Below are positions 19,279 to 29,001 of a stretch of 64,000 nt of DNA, piece by piece (the first letter of the stretch is position 1; each line of letters opens with the position of its first letter). The DNA comes from Pseudomonas songnenensis (GTDB lineage: Bacteria; Pseudomonadota; Gammaproteobacteria; Pseudomonadales; Pseudomonadaceae), in NCBI RefSeq assembly GCF_003696315.1, contig NZ_RFFN01000002.1, forward strand, positions 336,812 through 400,811, written 5' to 3'. The notes under the pieces are model-generated. The model was given only the letters and a program-made list of their open reading frames with translations, had not been told where the DNA came from and made no database searches. The position numbers and the translations under genes are program-made.

Positions 19279-19307
19279 AGAGCCCGGCTTTCGCCGGGCT
19301 CTGTTTT
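19279..19307. terminator. Terminator downstream of the OprD-family porin
   Basis: Perfect 10 bp stem AGAGCCCGGC/GCCGGGCTCT with a TTTC loop. On the minus strand, the direction of the porin gene, it is followed by TCGTTT; on the plus strand by GTTTTG. It isolates the porin gene from proS. Confidence 0.75.
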
Positions 19308-19332
19308 GCATCGAATCAACTGCGCATCTCGG

Positions 19333-20598
19333 TTACAGGATGCTCAGCGGGTATTCGACGAACGCGCGGATCTCGTTCAGGTCCGGGCTGCCTGCGTCGC
19401 GCAGGGCTCCGTTGGAGCGGTAGATCGAGTTGCGCAGCTTGAGCGAAAGATCTTTAACCGGACCGCTTTGTACTACGTACTGGACCTGGTTGAAGAATTC
19501 GCGCTCTTTGCCTTCACCGCTGGCGACGTCGATGTTATCGCCGTAGACATAAGCGGTCTTCCAGAACAGCCCCGGAGCACCGAAGCTGCTGAAATCCAGC
19601 TCGTAACTAGCCTGATAGGAGCGCTCGTCTTTCCAGTTGAAGTCGGAGTAGTAGGAGTTGGCAACCCAGATTGAACTGCCGCCGTCGCCTAAGTCGTACG
19701 CATATCCGGCGTCGCCGCTAACCCGCTGATGAGCGAGGATGAAAGCATGCGCGCCGACGCTGTACTTAGCCGCGAGGCTCCAGATTGTGCTGTCGTCACC
19801 AAATGTTCCGTCGCCGAAGAACGCGTCAGGAATGGTTTCGTTGTCGTATTTGGTCTTATAGATGTTGAAGTCAAACGACAAGGCCTGTTCTGCCCCCATG
19901 GGCATTACATAGTTGACGTTTGCGTACTTTTTCTTATAGACATCTTCGACATCCGAAAAATACAGCGAAGCACTGAGATTCTCGTTGAGCTGATAGCTTC
20001 CGCCGAAAACATCGGCACTGTTCAGGCCAACGCTATCGCGACTCGACGACGACATTGCGCTGTCGGCAGTAAATCGGCCCGCGTTCAGCTCCAAGCCTTC
20101 AATCTCGTTGCTGGTTATGAGTGTGCCGGTGAACGACTCGGGCAGCAGGCGGGAATCGTCGTAAGCCAGAACCGGCATGGACGGGAACTGGTTACCGTAC
20201 TTGATCACAGTGTTGGAGAACTGAGCTTTGATAGCTGCGCCAGCCTGGGACAGGTCGCGCTCCGGTTCGTTATTGGAGTCGCGTTCGAACATGGCGTTGT
20301 AGTTATAGCCCTTGCCGCCATCTAGGCGAACACCGAGGATACCGTAAGCATCCACACCTACGCCGATGGTGCCTTGAGTGAAGCCCGACTCGAACGTGGT
20401 GATGAAGCCTTGGCCCCAGCTCCGTACGTCGCCGACGCCGTCCTTGTAGTCACGATTGAAATACGTATTACGCAGCAACAGATCGAGGCTTGCGTCCTCG
20501 ACGAAACCCTTGGACTCCGATTGCTGGCTGGCCAGCGCCATCTGGGAGGTGCCCGCCGCTACGGCTAGGGCGATTACGCTCCACTTCATCACTTTCAT
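19333..20598 (-). CDS. OprD-family outer-membrane porin
   Basis: 421 residues. Signal peptide ends ...MALASQ; the mature protein starts with the OprD-family sequence GFVEDASLDLLLRNTYFNRDYKDG, RSWGQGFITTFESGFTQGTIGVG and GVDAYGILGVRLDGG. The C-terminus is IRAFVEYPLSIL; alternating aromatic beta-strands run throughout. Family members take up basic amino acids, peptides or aromatic acids; carbapenem entry is known only for some, so I do not assign substrate. Position next to proS matches P. aeruginosa oprD, but that does not prove the same substrate. AAGGAG precedes the ATG, and a stem-loop and an inverted repeat lie upstream. Confidence 0.92.
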   Translation of the reverse strand: MKVMKWSVIALAVAAGTSQMALASQQSESKGFVEDASLDLLLRNTYFNRDYKDGVGDVRSWGQGFITTFESGFTQGTIGVGVDAYGILGVRLDGGKGYNYNAMFERDSNNEPERDLSQAGAAIKAQFSNTVIKYGNQFPSMPVLAYDDSRLLPESFTGTLITSNEIEGLELNAGRFTADSAMSSSSRDSVGLNSADVFGGSYQLNENLSASLYFSDVEDVYKKKYANVNYVMPMGAEQALSFDFNIYKTKYDNETIPDAFFGDGTFGDDSTIWSLAAKYSVGAHAFILAHQRVSGDAGYAYDLGDGGSSIWVANSYYSDFNWKDERSYQASYELDFSSFGAPGLFWKTAYVYGDNIDVASGEGKEREFFNQVQYVVQSGPVKDLSLKLRNSIYRSNGALRDAGSPDLNEIRAFVEYPLSIL

Positions 20599-20632
20599 TG
20601 TGATTGCTCCTTTGGTTTAAAAACGGTGCTTA

Positions 20633-20655
20633 CCTTCCGCGGTTGCGCGGAAAGG
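20633..20655 (-). promoter_or_regulatory. Stem-loop in the porin leader
   Basis: CCTTCCGCG/CGCGGAAAGG (one-base bulge, GTTG loop) sits 35 nt upstream of the porin ATG and just upstream of its ribosome site; on the minus strand it is followed by a T-rich run. Position fits a leader element acting on translation or early termination. Purely sequence-based. Confidence 0.4.
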
Positions 20656-20737
20656 GTGCAACTTCTTAGTCCTGCATCGGGCTTTGCCAGTCATGGCCGC
20701 TGTCGCGAATAAAGCCATCCAGAGACTTTACTGTTTA

Positions 20738-20758
20738 GCTCTAGTGGTGCGCTAGAGC
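20738..20758. promoter_or_regulatory. 21 bp inverted repeat, possible operator
   Basis: GCTCTAG-7nt-CTAGAGC is a perfect 7 bp dyad with a 7 nt spacer, 140 nt upstream of the porin start in the 432 nt gap before the HIT gene (start 21031). The spacing of about 1.3 helical turns suits a dimeric regulator. The rest of the gap (20759-21030) shows no other feature I can support. Confidence 0.4.
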
Positions 20759-21030
20759 AAGCGATGTGTGTTTCTTTGCCGCGTTTCAAGCCTCTTTCAG
20801 GTCCCCATACGCTCTGCTAGCAAAAAGCGTACTCAAATCCGCTCTGCGCTCATTCGTTGGGTTCGTCGCTGTTTTTTTCTTCGGGTATGCACCAAGAGCG
20901 CGCCGTCACCCCGCAGTCAGGCACCTTTGCTGTGCGCCGTAGAGCTTGTCGTGCGGCGTGCATGGAGTATCCTTTTTCGATCGCAATGCAGCAGTACGCA
21001 CCTTTCATTTTCGGTTGGCAGGGGAGTTAT

Positions 21031-21453
21031 ATGTTCGTACTCGATTCGCGTCTGGAGCAGGATACGTTGCTGCTTGGCGACTTCCCGCTCTGCCGGTTGT
21101 TGTTGATGAACGACGCGCAATATCCATGGTTTATCCTGGTCCCGCGTCGTGAAGAGGTCAGCGAGTTGTTCCAGCTTGACACTGCGGATCAACAGGCGCT
21201 GTGGCAGGAAGCTACGTCGCTGGCCGAGACGGTGAAAGACACTTTTGGGGCGGACAAGATGAACGTTGCCACCCTTGGTAATGTGGTCAGTCAGTTGCAC
21301 GTACACGTCATTGCCAGGCGCCGCGATGATCCCGCTTGGCCGGGGCCTGTTTGGGGTAAGCATCCGGCGCAGCCTTACAGCGCCGAGCAGGTTGCTGTGA
21401 TCAAAAGCAAGCTCAAGCTGGTGCTGGCCGATCAATTCCGATTTGGAGAATGA
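21031..21453 (+). CDS. HIT-family nucleotide-binding protein
   Basis: 140-residue histidine-triad protein. The motif is [20 protein letters not shown]: His90 and His92 are present while the first triad position is Gln88, as in a recognised HIT subgroup. ATG at 21031 is preceded by AGGGGAG; in-frame upstream ATGs lack a ribosome site and the extension is not HIT-like. HIT proteins hydrolyse nucleotide phosphoramidates or dinucleotides; the substrate is not determinable here. The stop overlaps the slyX start. Confidence 0.9.
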   Translation: MFVLDSRLEQDTLLLGDFPLCRLLLMNDAQYPWFILVPRREEVSELFQLDTADQQALWQEATSLAETVKDTFGADKMNVATLGNVVSQLHVHVIARRRDDPAWPGPVWGKHPAQPYSAEQVAVIKSKLKLVLADQFRFGE

Positions 21454-21662
21454 CGATGGATCTGGAGTCGCGTGTTACGGATCTGGAGACGCGCCTGGCA
21501 TTTCAGGACGACACGATCCAGGCGCTGAATGATGTGCTCGTGGAGCAGCAGCGGGTTATGGAGCGGATGCAGCTGCAGCTGCGCGCGTTGGCTAAGCGCC
21601 AGGAAGAAATGCAAGTGCCGATGGATGCAGGTGAGAATGAAGCTCCGCCACCGCATTATTGA
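21450..21662 (+). CDS. slyX: SlyX-family coiled-coil protein
   Basis: 70 residues, almost entirely heptad helix: [20 protein letters not shown], then [20 protein letters not shown], ending EAPPPHY as SlyX proteins end in HY. Function is unknown despite the lysis-related name. ATG overlaps the HIT stop (ATGA); a second ATG two codons later is an equally possible start. Confidence 0.9.
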   Translation: MTMDLESRVTDLETRLAFQDDTIQALNDVLVEQQRVMERMQLQLRALAKRQEEMQVPMDAGENEAPPPHY

Positions 21663-21709
21663 AGATTGATGTGGCAGGGAGGTGAGCTAACCCTCCCTGC
21701 CATCGACGC

Positions 21710-22324
21710 TTATCGGCCCGATTCAACCGGGACGACGTCTTCTGCCTGAAGGCCCTTGTCGCGCATCATGATGCTGAACTCCACGCGCTGCCCTTCGACC
21801 AAAACGCGGTGCCCTTCTCCGCGAATCGCCCGGAAATGCACAAACACGTCATCTCCGCTATCTCTGGAAATAAAACCGAAACCCTTGGATGTATTGAACC
21901 ACTTGACGGTACCGGCCTCGCGACCTGCCGCCGATGGTGTGGCCGTGCCAGCGGGTTTGCGGGTCGGTTTGTGCTGCGCGCGTTGTGCTTGAGGCGTGGC
22001 CAGGTGCAGCAGTACTGCAACGAAGGCAAGCAGCAGGCTGGCTAGCGTAGCGGGCTGCCCCGCGATCTGGGGGACCGATGCGAGGACAATAACGGATTGC
22101 AGGGCGATGGAAATCAGTAGCAGGGCGGACGCTGCGATGAGTGTGGGGCGGGTTCGGGAATCTATCAGCTGGGCGGATGGCGCAAACTGAACGTTCAGCA
22201 GGCCAAGCATAAGCAAGCACAGGGCTTCAGGTTGCAAAAGCAGAGGCATGGCGCCTTGCAGGCTGGGAACAAATGACAGTAACAGGGCAATGACGCCCGC
22301 CAGAACATGGACGATCTTCAGCAT
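21710..22324 (-). CDS. Membrane protein with C-terminal cold-shock domain
   Basis: 204 residues. Four predicted helices (about 4-22, 30-47, 60-83, 91-109), a basic Ala/Pro/Thr linker (110-135), then a cold-shock domain at about 136-200 with RNP1 KGFGFI and RNP2 VFVHF in the context [18 protein letters not shown]. That architecture would tether an RNA/ssDNA-binding domain to the cytoplasmic face of the inner membrane. P. aeruginosa has a comparable gene at the same locus. ATG 22324 has no strong ribosome site; GTG at 22339 is an alternative. Gap 22325-22559 upstream holds presumably its promoter, which I cannot place. Confidence 0.88.
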   Translation of the reverse strand: MLKIVHVLAGVIALLLSFVPSLQGAMPLLLQPEALCLLMLGLLNVQFAPSAQLIDSRTRPTLIAASALLLISIALQSVIVLASVPQIAGQPATLASLLLAFVAVLLHLATPQAQRAQHKPTRKPAGTATPSAAGREAGTVKWFNTSKGFGFISRDSGDDVFVHFRAIRGEGHRVLVEGQRVEFSIMMRDKGLQAEDVVPVESGR

Positions 22325-22559
22325 TCTTGTATGGCTCACGGTTGATAAAACGACAGAAGAAGCCGCAAGGCCGGGAGCTCGTAAAAACGTTCGTCGGGCA
22401 GGGCTGAACACTGTTCGAAAAACCGCGCGGGTCCGGCTGCAGCGCGGCGTATTTAACAGTAAAGGAGGAGGGGGCTCAAATGCGTGTTCCGCTGCTCTGG
22501 CTGAGTGTACGTAAAGAGAGTGTGACGGTGCCGTTATCAAGTGTGATCGCAAAGCAGGG

Positions 22560-22581
22560 CGGGGCGTGCAACGCCGCCCCG
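22560..22581 (-). terminator. Hairpin downstream of dps
   Basis: CGGGGCG/CGCCCCG 7 bp stem with an 8 nt loop, 15 nt after the dps stop on the minus strand. The following run is only weakly T-rich. Confidence 0.5.
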
Positions 22582-22595
22582 TCCAGGGAGGCAGC

Positions 22596-23066
22596 TTAGG
22601 CCGAGAGCAGGCTGCGCAACATCCAGGCAGTCTTTTCATGGCTCTGCATGCGCTGGGTCAGCAGATCGGCGGTTGGTTCGTCATTGACCTTGTCCAGCAG
22701 CGGGAAGATGCCGCGAGCAGTGCGTACGACCGCCTCCTGGCCTTCCACCAGCAGTTTGATCATCTCTTCAGCCGAAGGGACGCCTTCTTCTTCCTTGATT
22801 GAGCTCAGACGTGCATAAGCAGCATAGGTGCCCGGTGCCGGGAAGCCCAGGGTACGGATGCGTTCGGCAATTTCGTCCACCGCAAGAGCGAGTTCGGTGT
22901 ACTGGGTTTCGAACATGGTATGCAGCGTGTTGAACATCGGCCCGGTAACGTTCCAGTGGAAGTTATGGGTCTTCAGATACAGGGTGTAGGTGTCGGCGAG
23001 CAGGCGAGACAGGCCCTCGGCGATGGCTGCCCGGTCCTGTTCGGCGATGCCAATGTTGATTTCCAT
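22596..23066 (-). CDS. dps: Dps-family ferritin-like DNA-binding protein
   Basis: 156-residue mini-ferritin. [20 protein letters not shown] and [18 protein letters not shown] contain the inter-subunit ferroxidase ligands (His, Asp, Glu) conserved in Dps. It would form a dodecamer oxidising Fe(II) with H2O2 and protecting DNA. The N-terminal tail is short and poor in Lys, so DNA binding may be weak. AGGAG precedes the ATG at good spacing; usually stationary-phase or oxidative-stress induced, not inferable here. Confidence 0.93.
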   Translation of the reverse strand: MEINIGIAEQDRAAIAEGLSRLLADTYTLYLKTHNFHWNVTGPMFNTLHTMFETQYTELALAVDEIAERIRTLGFPAPGTYAAYARLSSIKEEEGVPSAEEMIKLLVEGQEAVVRTARGIFPLLDKVNDEPTADLLTQRMQSHEKTAWMLRSLLSA

Positions 23067-23226
23067 GTTTTTCTCCTGGGTGGATGGTTCAGTTATTAGT
23101 TATGCCAGAAAAATGCATGGCTTTGTGAAGCGATGCGTCTCTGGTTCAGCGGTCGTGGTTTTGGAAGGCCTGGATGGCTGAGGGGTTCCATTCGCGGCCC
23201 AGAATTCGAATCCCCAGGTGCAACGG

Positions 23227-23255
23227 CTGCGCCGCGCTGATTATGTAGATATAAT
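23227..23255 (+). promoter_or_regulatory. Probable sigma70 promoter of aspS
   Basis: A consensus -10 TATAAT lies at 23250-23255, with a weak -35 (CTGCGC-like) 17 nt upstream. The predicted leader to the aspS ATG is about 155 nt and contains the dyad GCGTG-CGA-CACGC. The other part of the 350 nt gap (23067-23226) must include the dps promoter, which I cannot locate confidently. Confidence 0.55.
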
Positions 23256-23416
23256 CTCGCGCTTATGCTCGGCGGCCTCTGCGCAAGTCGCAGCACCTGG
23301 TGTCATCTGCGGTAACGCGTGCGACACGCGCCGCTTGTGCAGAGCAGCAACGGTGCTGTCACCTGTCGCGGCTCTAGCGCCCCATCGAATTCAAGATACG
23401 AGAAGCGAACTCCACC

Positions 23417-25192
23417 ATGATGCGCAGCCACTATTGCGGCCAACTGAACGAAAGCCTGGATGGTCAGGAAATCACTCTTTGCGGCTGGGTACATCGCCGT
23501 CGCGACCATGGCGGGGTGATCTTCCTCGACGTGCGTGATCGTGAGGGCCTGGCTCAGGTGGTCTTCGATCCCGACCGCGCGGAAACCTTCGCGACGGCCG
23601 ACAAGGTGCGTAGCGAGTATGTGGTGAAGATCACCGGCAAGGTGCGGCTGCGACCGGCTGGTGCGGTGAATCCGAACATCGCCTCCGGTGCCATCGAAGT
23701 CCTCGGCTATGAGCTGGAGGTGCTCAACGATGCGGAGACTCCGCCGTTCCCGCTCAATGAGTACAGCGATGTTGGCGAAGAGACGCGGCTGCGCTATCGC
23801 TTCATCGACCTGCGTCGCCCGGAAATGGCCGAGAAGCTCAAGCTGCGTTCGCGCATCACTGCCAGTATTCGTCGCTACTTGGATGACAACGGTTTCCTCG
23901 ATGTAGAAACCCCGATCCTCGGTCGCCCGACGCCCGAAGGTGCTCGTGACTATCTGGTGCCGAGCCGCACCCATGCCGGCAATTTCTTTGCCCTGCCGCA
24001 GTCGCCGCAGCTGTTCAAGCAGCTGCTGATGGTTGCCGGTTTCGATCGCTACTACCAGATCGCTAAGTGCTTCCGCGACGAAGACCTGCGCGCCGATCGC
24101 CAGCCCGAGTTCACCCAGATCGACATCGAGACCAGCTTTCTCGACGAAGCGGACATCATCGGTATCACCGAGGGCATGATCCGCAAGCTGTTCAAGGAAG
24201 TGCTGGATCTGGAGTTTGGTGAATTCCCGCACATGCCGTTCGAAGAGGCGATGCGCCGTTACGGCTCGGACAAGCCGGACCTGCGTATTCCGCTGGAGCT
24301 GGTAGACGTTGCCGATCAGCTCAATGCCGTCGAGTTCAAGGTGTTCTCCGGTCCGGCCAATGATCCGAAAGGGCGCGTCGCCGCGCTGCGCGTTCCGGGT
24401 GCGGCGAGCATGCCGCGCAGCCAGATCGATGACTACACCAAGTTCGTCGGTATCTACGGCGCCAAGGGCCTGGCTTATATCAAGGTCAACGAGCGCGCCA
24501 AGGGCGTGGAAGGGCTGCAATCGCCGATCGTCAAGTTCATTCCCGAAGACAACCTCAATGTGATCCTCGATCGCGTCGGTGCGGTCGATGGCGACATCGT
24601 GTTCTTCGGTGCAGACAAGGCGAAGATCGTTTGCGAAGCATTGGGGGCGCTGCGCATCAAGATCGGTCACGACCTCAAGCTGCTGACCTGCGACTGGGCG
24701 CCGCTGTGGGTCGTCGACTTCCCGATGTTCGAAGAGAATGATGACGGCTCGCTGAGCGCACTGCACCACCCGTTCACCGCGCCGAAGTGCACACCGCAGG
24801 AGCTGGAGGCCAACCCGGCTGGCGCTCTGTCGCGTGCCTACGACATGGTGCTCAACGGTACCGAACTCGGTGGCGGTTCGATCCGTATCCATCGCAAGGA
24901 AATGCAGCAGACCGTGTTCCGCATTCTTGGCATCGATGAAGCCGAGCAGGAAGAGAAGTTCGGCTTCCTCCTCGATGCGCTGAAGTTTGGCGCGCCGCCA
25001 CATGGTGGTCTGGCTTTCGGTCTCGATCGCCTGGTGATGCTGATGACCGGTGCGCAGTCCATTCGTGAAGTGATCGCCTTCCCGAAAACCCAGAGTGCGG
25101 CGGACGTCATGACCCAGGCACCGGGTGCGGTGGACAACAAGGCGCTCCGTGATCTGCATATCCGTCTGCGCGAGCAGCCGAAGGCGGAATAA
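23417..25192 (+). CDS. aspS: Aspartyl-tRNA(Asx) synthetase
   Basis: Class IIb synthetase of 591 residues: N-terminal OB-fold anticodon domain ([21 protein letters not shown]), motif 2 [20 protein letters not shown], the bacterial GAD insert, and motif 3 [13 protein letters not shown]. Bacterial-type full length. Pseudomonads generally lack AsnRS and use a non-discriminating AspRS plus GatCAB, so the product is likely to charge tRNAAsn too (established for P. aeruginosa, inference here). Confidence 0.97.
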   Translation: MMRSHYCGQLNESLDGQEITLCGWVHRRRDHGGVIFLDVRDREGLAQVVFDPDRAETFATADKVRSEYVVKITGKVRLRPAGAVNPNIASGAIEVLGYELEVLNDAETPPFPLNEYSDVGEETRLRYRFIDLRRPEMAEKLKLRSRITASIRRYLDDNGFLDVETPILGRPTPEGARDYLVPSRTHAGNFFALPQSPQLFKQLLMVAGFDRYYQIAKCFRDEDLRADRQPEFTQIDIETSFLDEADIIGITEGMIRKLFKEVLDLEFGEFPHMPFEEAMRRYGSDKPDLRIPLELVDVADQLNAVEFKVFSGPANDPKGRVAALRVPGAASMPRSQIDDYTKFVGIYGAKGLAYIKVNERAKGVEGLQSPIVKFIPEDNLNVILDRVGAVDGDIVFFGADKAKIVCEALGALRIKIGHDLKLLTCDWAPLWVVDFPMFEENDDGSLSALHHPFTAPKCTPQELEANPAGALSRAYDMVLNGTELGGGSIRIHRKEMQQTVFRILGIDEAEQEEKFGFLLDALKFGAPPHGGLAFGLDRLVMLMTGAQSIREVIAFPKTQSAADVMTQAPGAVDNKALRDLHIRLREQPKAE

Positions 25193-25201
25193 GCGCTACC
25201 C

Positions 25202-25228
25202 GAAGCCTGGCTCTGCCAGGCTTCTTCG
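25202..25228 (+). terminator. Rho-independent terminator of aspS
   Basis: 10 bp stem GAAGCCTGGC/GCCAGGCTTC with a TCT loop followed by TTCGTCTT, 10 nt after the aspS stop. Confidence 0.8.
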
Positions 25229-25342
25229 TCTTGCGGCCTCAAGCCGTACAGGCGTTACGGTGATGGCCGCTTTGCTCTGATGGTTAGCTGCAGGCGGGGC
25301 GGTTATCGAGATATCCGATTCAGTCGAAGAATGGAGTGAGTT

Positions 25343-26092
25343 ATGGCTGGTCATTCCAAATGGGCCAATATCAAGCACCGCAAAGAGCGCCAGGACGCCA
25401 AGCGGGGCAAGATTTTCACCAAGTTGATCCGTGAGCTGACCGTGGCGGCCAAGCACGGCGGCGGCGTGCCGGCGGACAACCCGCGTCTGCGTCTGGCTGT
25501 CGACAAGGCGCTGACGGCCAACATGTCTCGTGATGTCATCGATCGCGCTATCGCACGGGGCGCAGGCTCCAGCGAGGCGGACAACATGACCGAGCTGAGC
25601 TACGAGGGTTACGCGCCAAGCGGCGTGGCGATCATCATCGAGGCGATGACCGACAATCGCAACCGTACTGCGGCGGAGGTGCGCCACGCCTTCAGCAAGA
25701 ACGGCGGCAACCTCGGTACTGATGGCTCCGTCGCCTACATGTTCGATCGTAAAGGTCAGATCAGCTATGCGCCCGGCGTCGATGAGGATGCGTTGATGGA
25801 AGCGGCGCTGGAGGCGGGTGCCGACGACGTGGTCAGCCAGGAGGATGGCTCGGTCGAAATCTATACCAGCTTTGCCGATTTCCTCTCGGTCAATGAGGCG
25901 CTGACGCAGGCTGGCTTCAAGGGCGACGAGGCCGAAGTGGCGATGATTCCATCAATCATGGCGCCGATTACTGATGTCGAAACGGCGCAGAAGGTGCTGC
26001 GCTTGATCGATGCACTGGAAGATCTGGATGACGTGCAGAACGTCTACCACAACGCGGAGATCTCAGACGAGATCATGCAGCAGTTGGGTTGA
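25343..26092 (+). CDS. yebC: YebC/PmpR family protein (TACO1-like)
   Basis: 249 residues. Signature N-terminus [20 protein letters not shown], then [21 protein letters not shown] and [21 protein letters not shown]-terminal [21 protein letters not shown]. The family was described as a transcriptional regulator (PmpR represses pqsR in P. aeruginosa) and more recently as a ribosome-associated factor easing translation at proline stretches. GGAGTGAGTT precedes the ATG. Own terminator follows. Confidence 0.95.
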   Translation: MAGHSKWANIKHRKERQDAKRGKIFTKLIRELTVAAKHGGGVPADNPRLRLAVDKALTANMSRDVIDRAIARGAGSSEADNMTELSYEGYAPSGVAIIIEAMTDNRNRTAAEVRHAFSKNGGNLGTDGSVAYMFDRKGQISYAPGVDEDALMEAALEAGADDVVSQEDGSVEIYTSFADFLSVNEALTQAGFKGDEAEVAMIPSIMAPITDVETAQKVLRLIDALEDLDDVQNVYHNAEISDEIMQQLG

Positions 26093-26107
26093 GTGTCACG
26101 CCATCCG

Positions 26108-26143
26108 AGCCGGGAGTCGCATAAATGTGCTCCCGGCTTTTTT
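26108..26143 (+). terminator. Rho-independent terminator of yebC
   Basis: Stem AGCCGGGAG/CTCCCGGCT with a 13 nt loop and a run of six T. Confidence 0.85.
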
Positions 26144-26182
26144 ACGGCTGGCGCATCTAGCAGTGTGCCGGACAGTGGTCGG

Positions 26183-26211
26183 TGGCGGATCAGGCGTCGG
26201 CTCCGTATACT
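26183..26211 (+). promoter_or_regulatory. Possible ruvCAB promoter
   Basis: TATACT -10 at 26206-26211, with TGGCGG 17 nt upstream as a poor -35. The ruvC ATG is 34 nt downstream. No SOS-type LexA box (CTG-N10-CAG) is obvious around it. Confidence 0.4.
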
Positions 26212-26244
26212 CGCCACTGGATAAATAGACAGCACGGCCAAGGC

Positions 26245-26769
26245 ATGACGCTGATTTTGGGTATCGACCCCGGCTCTCGGATTACCGGCTATGGTGTTGT
26301 GCGTGACACTGGCCGCGGTTGTGAATATGTGGCGTCCGGCTGCATTCGTACCGGTACTGGCGAGTTGCCCGACCGGCTTCGTGCCGTGTTCAGTGGTGTC
26401 AGCGAGGTCATCCGGACCTACGGGCCGGTGACCATGGGCATCGAGCAGGTGTTCATGGCGCGCAATGCCGATTCTGCGCTGAAGCTTGGCCAGGCTCGTG
26501 GGGCGGCCATCGTTGCCGGTGCTGAAGCCGGGCTGCAGATCGCCGAATACACCGCGACGCAGGTCAAGCAGGCGATCGCCGGAACCGGCGGTGCGGACAA
26601 GCAGCAGGTGCAGATGATGGTCATGCACCTGCTCAAGCTTCTAGAAAAACCACAGATCGATGCGTCTGATGCGCTGGCCATTGCGCTGTGTCACGCCCAT
26701 CACCGGCAGAGCCTCATTCCACACGGTCTGGTCGGCGCCAAGCGGCGAGGCGGGCGGTTGCGTCTGTAG
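26245..26769 (+). CDS. ruvC: Holliday junction resolvase RuvC
   Basis: 174 residues. RNase H-fold endonuclease nicking Holliday junctions symmetrically. Acidic active-site residues are visible in [27 protein letters not shown] and [20 protein letters not shown] at 26245 gives the standard short N-terminus; the in-frame extension to 26182 is not family-like. First gene of ruvCAB. Confidence 0.97.
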   Translation: MTLILGIDPGSRITGYGVVRDTGRGCEYVASGCIRTGTGELPDRLRAVFSGVSEVIRTYGPVTMGIEQVFMARNADSALKLGQARGAAIVAGAEAGLQIAEYTATQVKQAIAGTGGADKQQVQMMVMHLLKLLEKPQIDASDALAIALCHAHHRQSLIPHGLVGAKRRGGRLRL

Positions 26770-26842
26770 TCGGCGCAAGCATTTGTGGTTGGACGGATAA
26801 TCGACTGGTCGCCAGAGATGGGATGGCCACGGAGGACACAGA

Positions 26843-27448
26843 TTGATCGGACGTTTGCGCGGCACGCTGGCGGAAAAGCAACCGCCGCATCTGATTCTGG
26901 ACGTAAACGGCATTGGCTATGAGGTCGAGGTGCCGATGACGACGTTGTACCGCCTGCCAGCGGTAGGTGAGCCGGTGACTCTGCATACGCACCTCGTCGT
27001 GCGCGAAGACGCGCAACTACTTTATGGCTTCGCCGAAAAGCGTGAGCGCGAGCTGTTTCGTGAGTTGATCCGTTTGAACGGTGTCGGCCCCAAGCTGGCG
27101 CTGGCCCTGATGTCCGGTTTGGAGGTCGATGAGCTGGTGCGCTGCGTGCAGGCGCAGGACACTTCGGCCCTGGTACGCATACCAGGTGTCGGCAAGAAAA
27201 CCGCCGAGCGGCTTCTGGTCGAGCTGAAGGATCGCTTCAAGGCGTGGGAAGCCATGCCCGCGACAGCGACCTTCGTGGTTGAACCCGGGAGCAAAACGGC
27301 AGTCACAAGCGCCGAGAATGATGCGGTCAGCGCGTTGATCTCCCTGGGATTCAAGCCGCAGGAAGCGAGCCGTGCAGTGTCCGCCATACAGGAAGATGAT
27401 TTGAGCAGTGAAGAAATGATCCGTCGCGCCCTCAAGGGCATGGTGTAA
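26843..27448 (+). CDS. ruvA: Holliday junction branch migration subunit RuvA
   Basis: 201 residues. Tetrameric junction-binding protein that loads RuvB. OB-fold start [15 protein letters not shown], two helix-hairpin-helix motifs ([38 protein letters not shown]) and a C-terminal UBA-like domain III ([20 protein letters not shown]). Initiates at TTG with GGAGG upstream; this is the only start giving the conserved N-terminus. Confidence 0.97.
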   Translation: MIGRLRGTLAEKQPPHLILDVNGIGYEVEVPMTTLYRLPAVGEPVTLHTHLVVREDAQLLYGFAEKRERELFRELIRLNGVGPKLALALMSGLEVDELVRCVQAQDTSALVRIPGVGKKTAERLLVELKDRFKAWEAMPATATFVVEPGSKTAVTSAENDAVSALISLGFKPQEASRAVSAIQEDDLSSEEMIRRALKGMV

Positions 27449-27451
27449 GCC

Positions 27452-28504
27452 ATGATCGAAGCGGATCGTATCGTCACGGCAGGCAGTCGCGATCGCGACG
27501 AACAACTGGATCGCGCCATTCGGCCACTCAAACTGGCTGAGTACATCGGGCAGCCTGTCGTTCGCGAGCAGATGGACCTCTTCATCCGCGCCGCCAAGGG
27601 CCGCCAGGAGGCGCTCGACCACACGCTCATCTTCGGCCCGCCGGGGCTGGGCAAGACCACGTTGGCGAACATCATTGCCGAAGAGATGGGTGTGTCGATC
27701 AAGAGCACATCCGGGCCGGTGCTCGAGCGGCCGGGAGACCTGGCCGCATTGCTGACCAATCTGGAAGCTGGCGACGTGCTGTTTGTCGACGAAATCCACC
27801 GGCTCTCGCCCATCGTCGAGGAAGTGCTGTATCCGGCGATGGAAGACTTTCAGCTGGACATCATGATCGGAGAGGGGCCGGCGGCGCGTTCGATCAAGCT
27901 GGATTTGCCGCCATTTACCCTCGTGGGTGCTACCACCCGCGCCGGCATGCTGACCAATCCGTTACGCGATCGATTTGGTATCGTCCAGCGGCTGGAGTTC
28001 TACTCCACCGAGGACCTGGCGACCATCGTCAGTCGCTCGGCCAGCATTCTGGGTCTGCCAACCGAGGCCGAAGGCGCGTTCGAGATCGCCCGAAGAGCCC
28101 GTGGGACGCCGCGAATCGCCAACCGACTGTTACGCCGCGTGCGCGATTTCGCCGAGGTGCGGGGGCGTGGCGAGATCACCCGGCAGATCGCCGATCTCGC
28201 GCTGAACATGCTCGACGTCGACGAGCGAGGCTTCGATCATCAGGATCGCCGGTTGCTGCTCACGCTGATCGAGAAGTTCGATGGCGGCCCGGTGGGAATC
28301 GACAGTTTGGCCGCCGCGATCAGCGAAGAGCGGCATACCATCGAGGACGTGCTCGAGCCCTATCTCATCCAGCAGGGCTACATCATGCGCACGCCGCGCG
28401 GCCGGGTCGTCACTCGTCACGCCTATCTCCATTTCGGCCTCAACCTGCCCAAGCGCATGGGGGACGCGCCGACGCCGGATCTGTTCGATGGCGACATAGT
28501 TTGA
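27452..28504 (+). CDS. ruvB: Holliday junction helicase motor RuvB
   Basis: 350 residues, hexameric AAA+ ring. Walker [21 protein letters not shown], Walker [13 protein letters not shown], sensor 1 [12 protein letters not shown], arginine-finger region [14 protein letters not shown] and C-terminal winged helix. It starts 3 nt after ruvA and is followed by ybgC. Confidence 0.98.
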   Translation: MIEADRIVTAGSRDRDEQLDRAIRPLKLAEYIGQPVVREQMDLFIRAAKGRQEALDHTLIFGPPGLGKTTLANIIAEEMGVSIKSTSGPVLERPGDLAALLTNLEAGDVLFVDEIHRLSPIVEEVLYPAMEDFQLDIMIGEGPAARSIKLDLPPFTLVGATTRAGMLTNPLRDRFGIVQRLEFYSTEDLATIVSRSASILGLPTEAEGAFEIARRARGTPRIANRLLRRVRDFAEVRGRGEITRQIADLALNMLDVDERGFDHQDRRLLLTLIEKFDGGPVGIDSLAAAISEERHTIEDVLEPYLIQQGYIMRTPRGRVVTRHAYLHFGLNLPKRMGDAPTPDLFDGDIV

Positions 28505-28555
28505 CGAAAATATTGTTGTCTTACCCGATTGGCATTTACAGGGCCGAGCACTAGT

Positions 28556-28999
28556 ATGCGCGCGCAAGCCGGAGCTGAAATCTTCACCCACCGCTGTCGA
28601 GTCTATTACGAGGACACCGATGCGGGCGGCATTGTCTACTACGTCAATTACCTCAAATTCATGGAGCGAGCTCGTACCGAGCGGTTGCGCAGTCTGGGAT
28701 TTGCCCAGTCGCAGCTAGCCGGTGAAGACTTGCTGTTCGTCGTGCATTCGGTCGAGGCGCGTTACCGTGCTCCGGCACGGCTGGATGATGAATTGCTGGT
28801 TACGGCCGAGGTGGTTGAGCTGAATCGTGCCAGCCTGCGTTTTCGCCAGCAGGTCCGGCGTGCGGTAGATGATGTTCTGCTTTGTGAAGGGCAGGTGCTG
28901 GTGGCCTGCGTGCGTGCCGAAAGTTTGAAACCCCGAGCCATTCCCGAAGCGCTGCGTGCCGCCTTCGCCGGTTCGGGTCTATCCCCTGCAGGAGAGTAA
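28556..28999 (+). CDS. ybgC: Tol-Pal-associated acyl-CoA thioesterase YbgC
   Basis: 147-residue hotdog-fold thioesterase. The 4-hydroxybenzoyl-CoA-thioesterase signature [20 protein letters not shown] carries the catalytic Asp (Asp22). In E. coli it associates with acyl carrier protein and phospholipid enzymes at the membrane. First gene of the Tol-Pal cluster; stop is 2 nt before tolQ. ATG at 28556 chosen because family similarity starts just after it. Confidence 0.93.
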   Translation: MRAQAGAEIFTHRCRVYYEDTDAGGIVYYVNYLKFMERARTERLRSLGFAQSQLAGEDLLFVVHSVEARYRAPARLDDELLVTAEVVELNRASLRFRQQVRRAVDDVLLCEGQVLVACVRAESLKPRAIPEALRAAFAGSGLSPAGE

Positions 29000-29001
29000 G
29001 C

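Noticed and set aside
23303..25159. 618-codon open frame antisense to aspS
   Set aside because: The plus strand encodes a complete AspRS with all motifs. Long open antisense frames arise from GC-rich third positions; this one has no ribosome site or recognisable domain.
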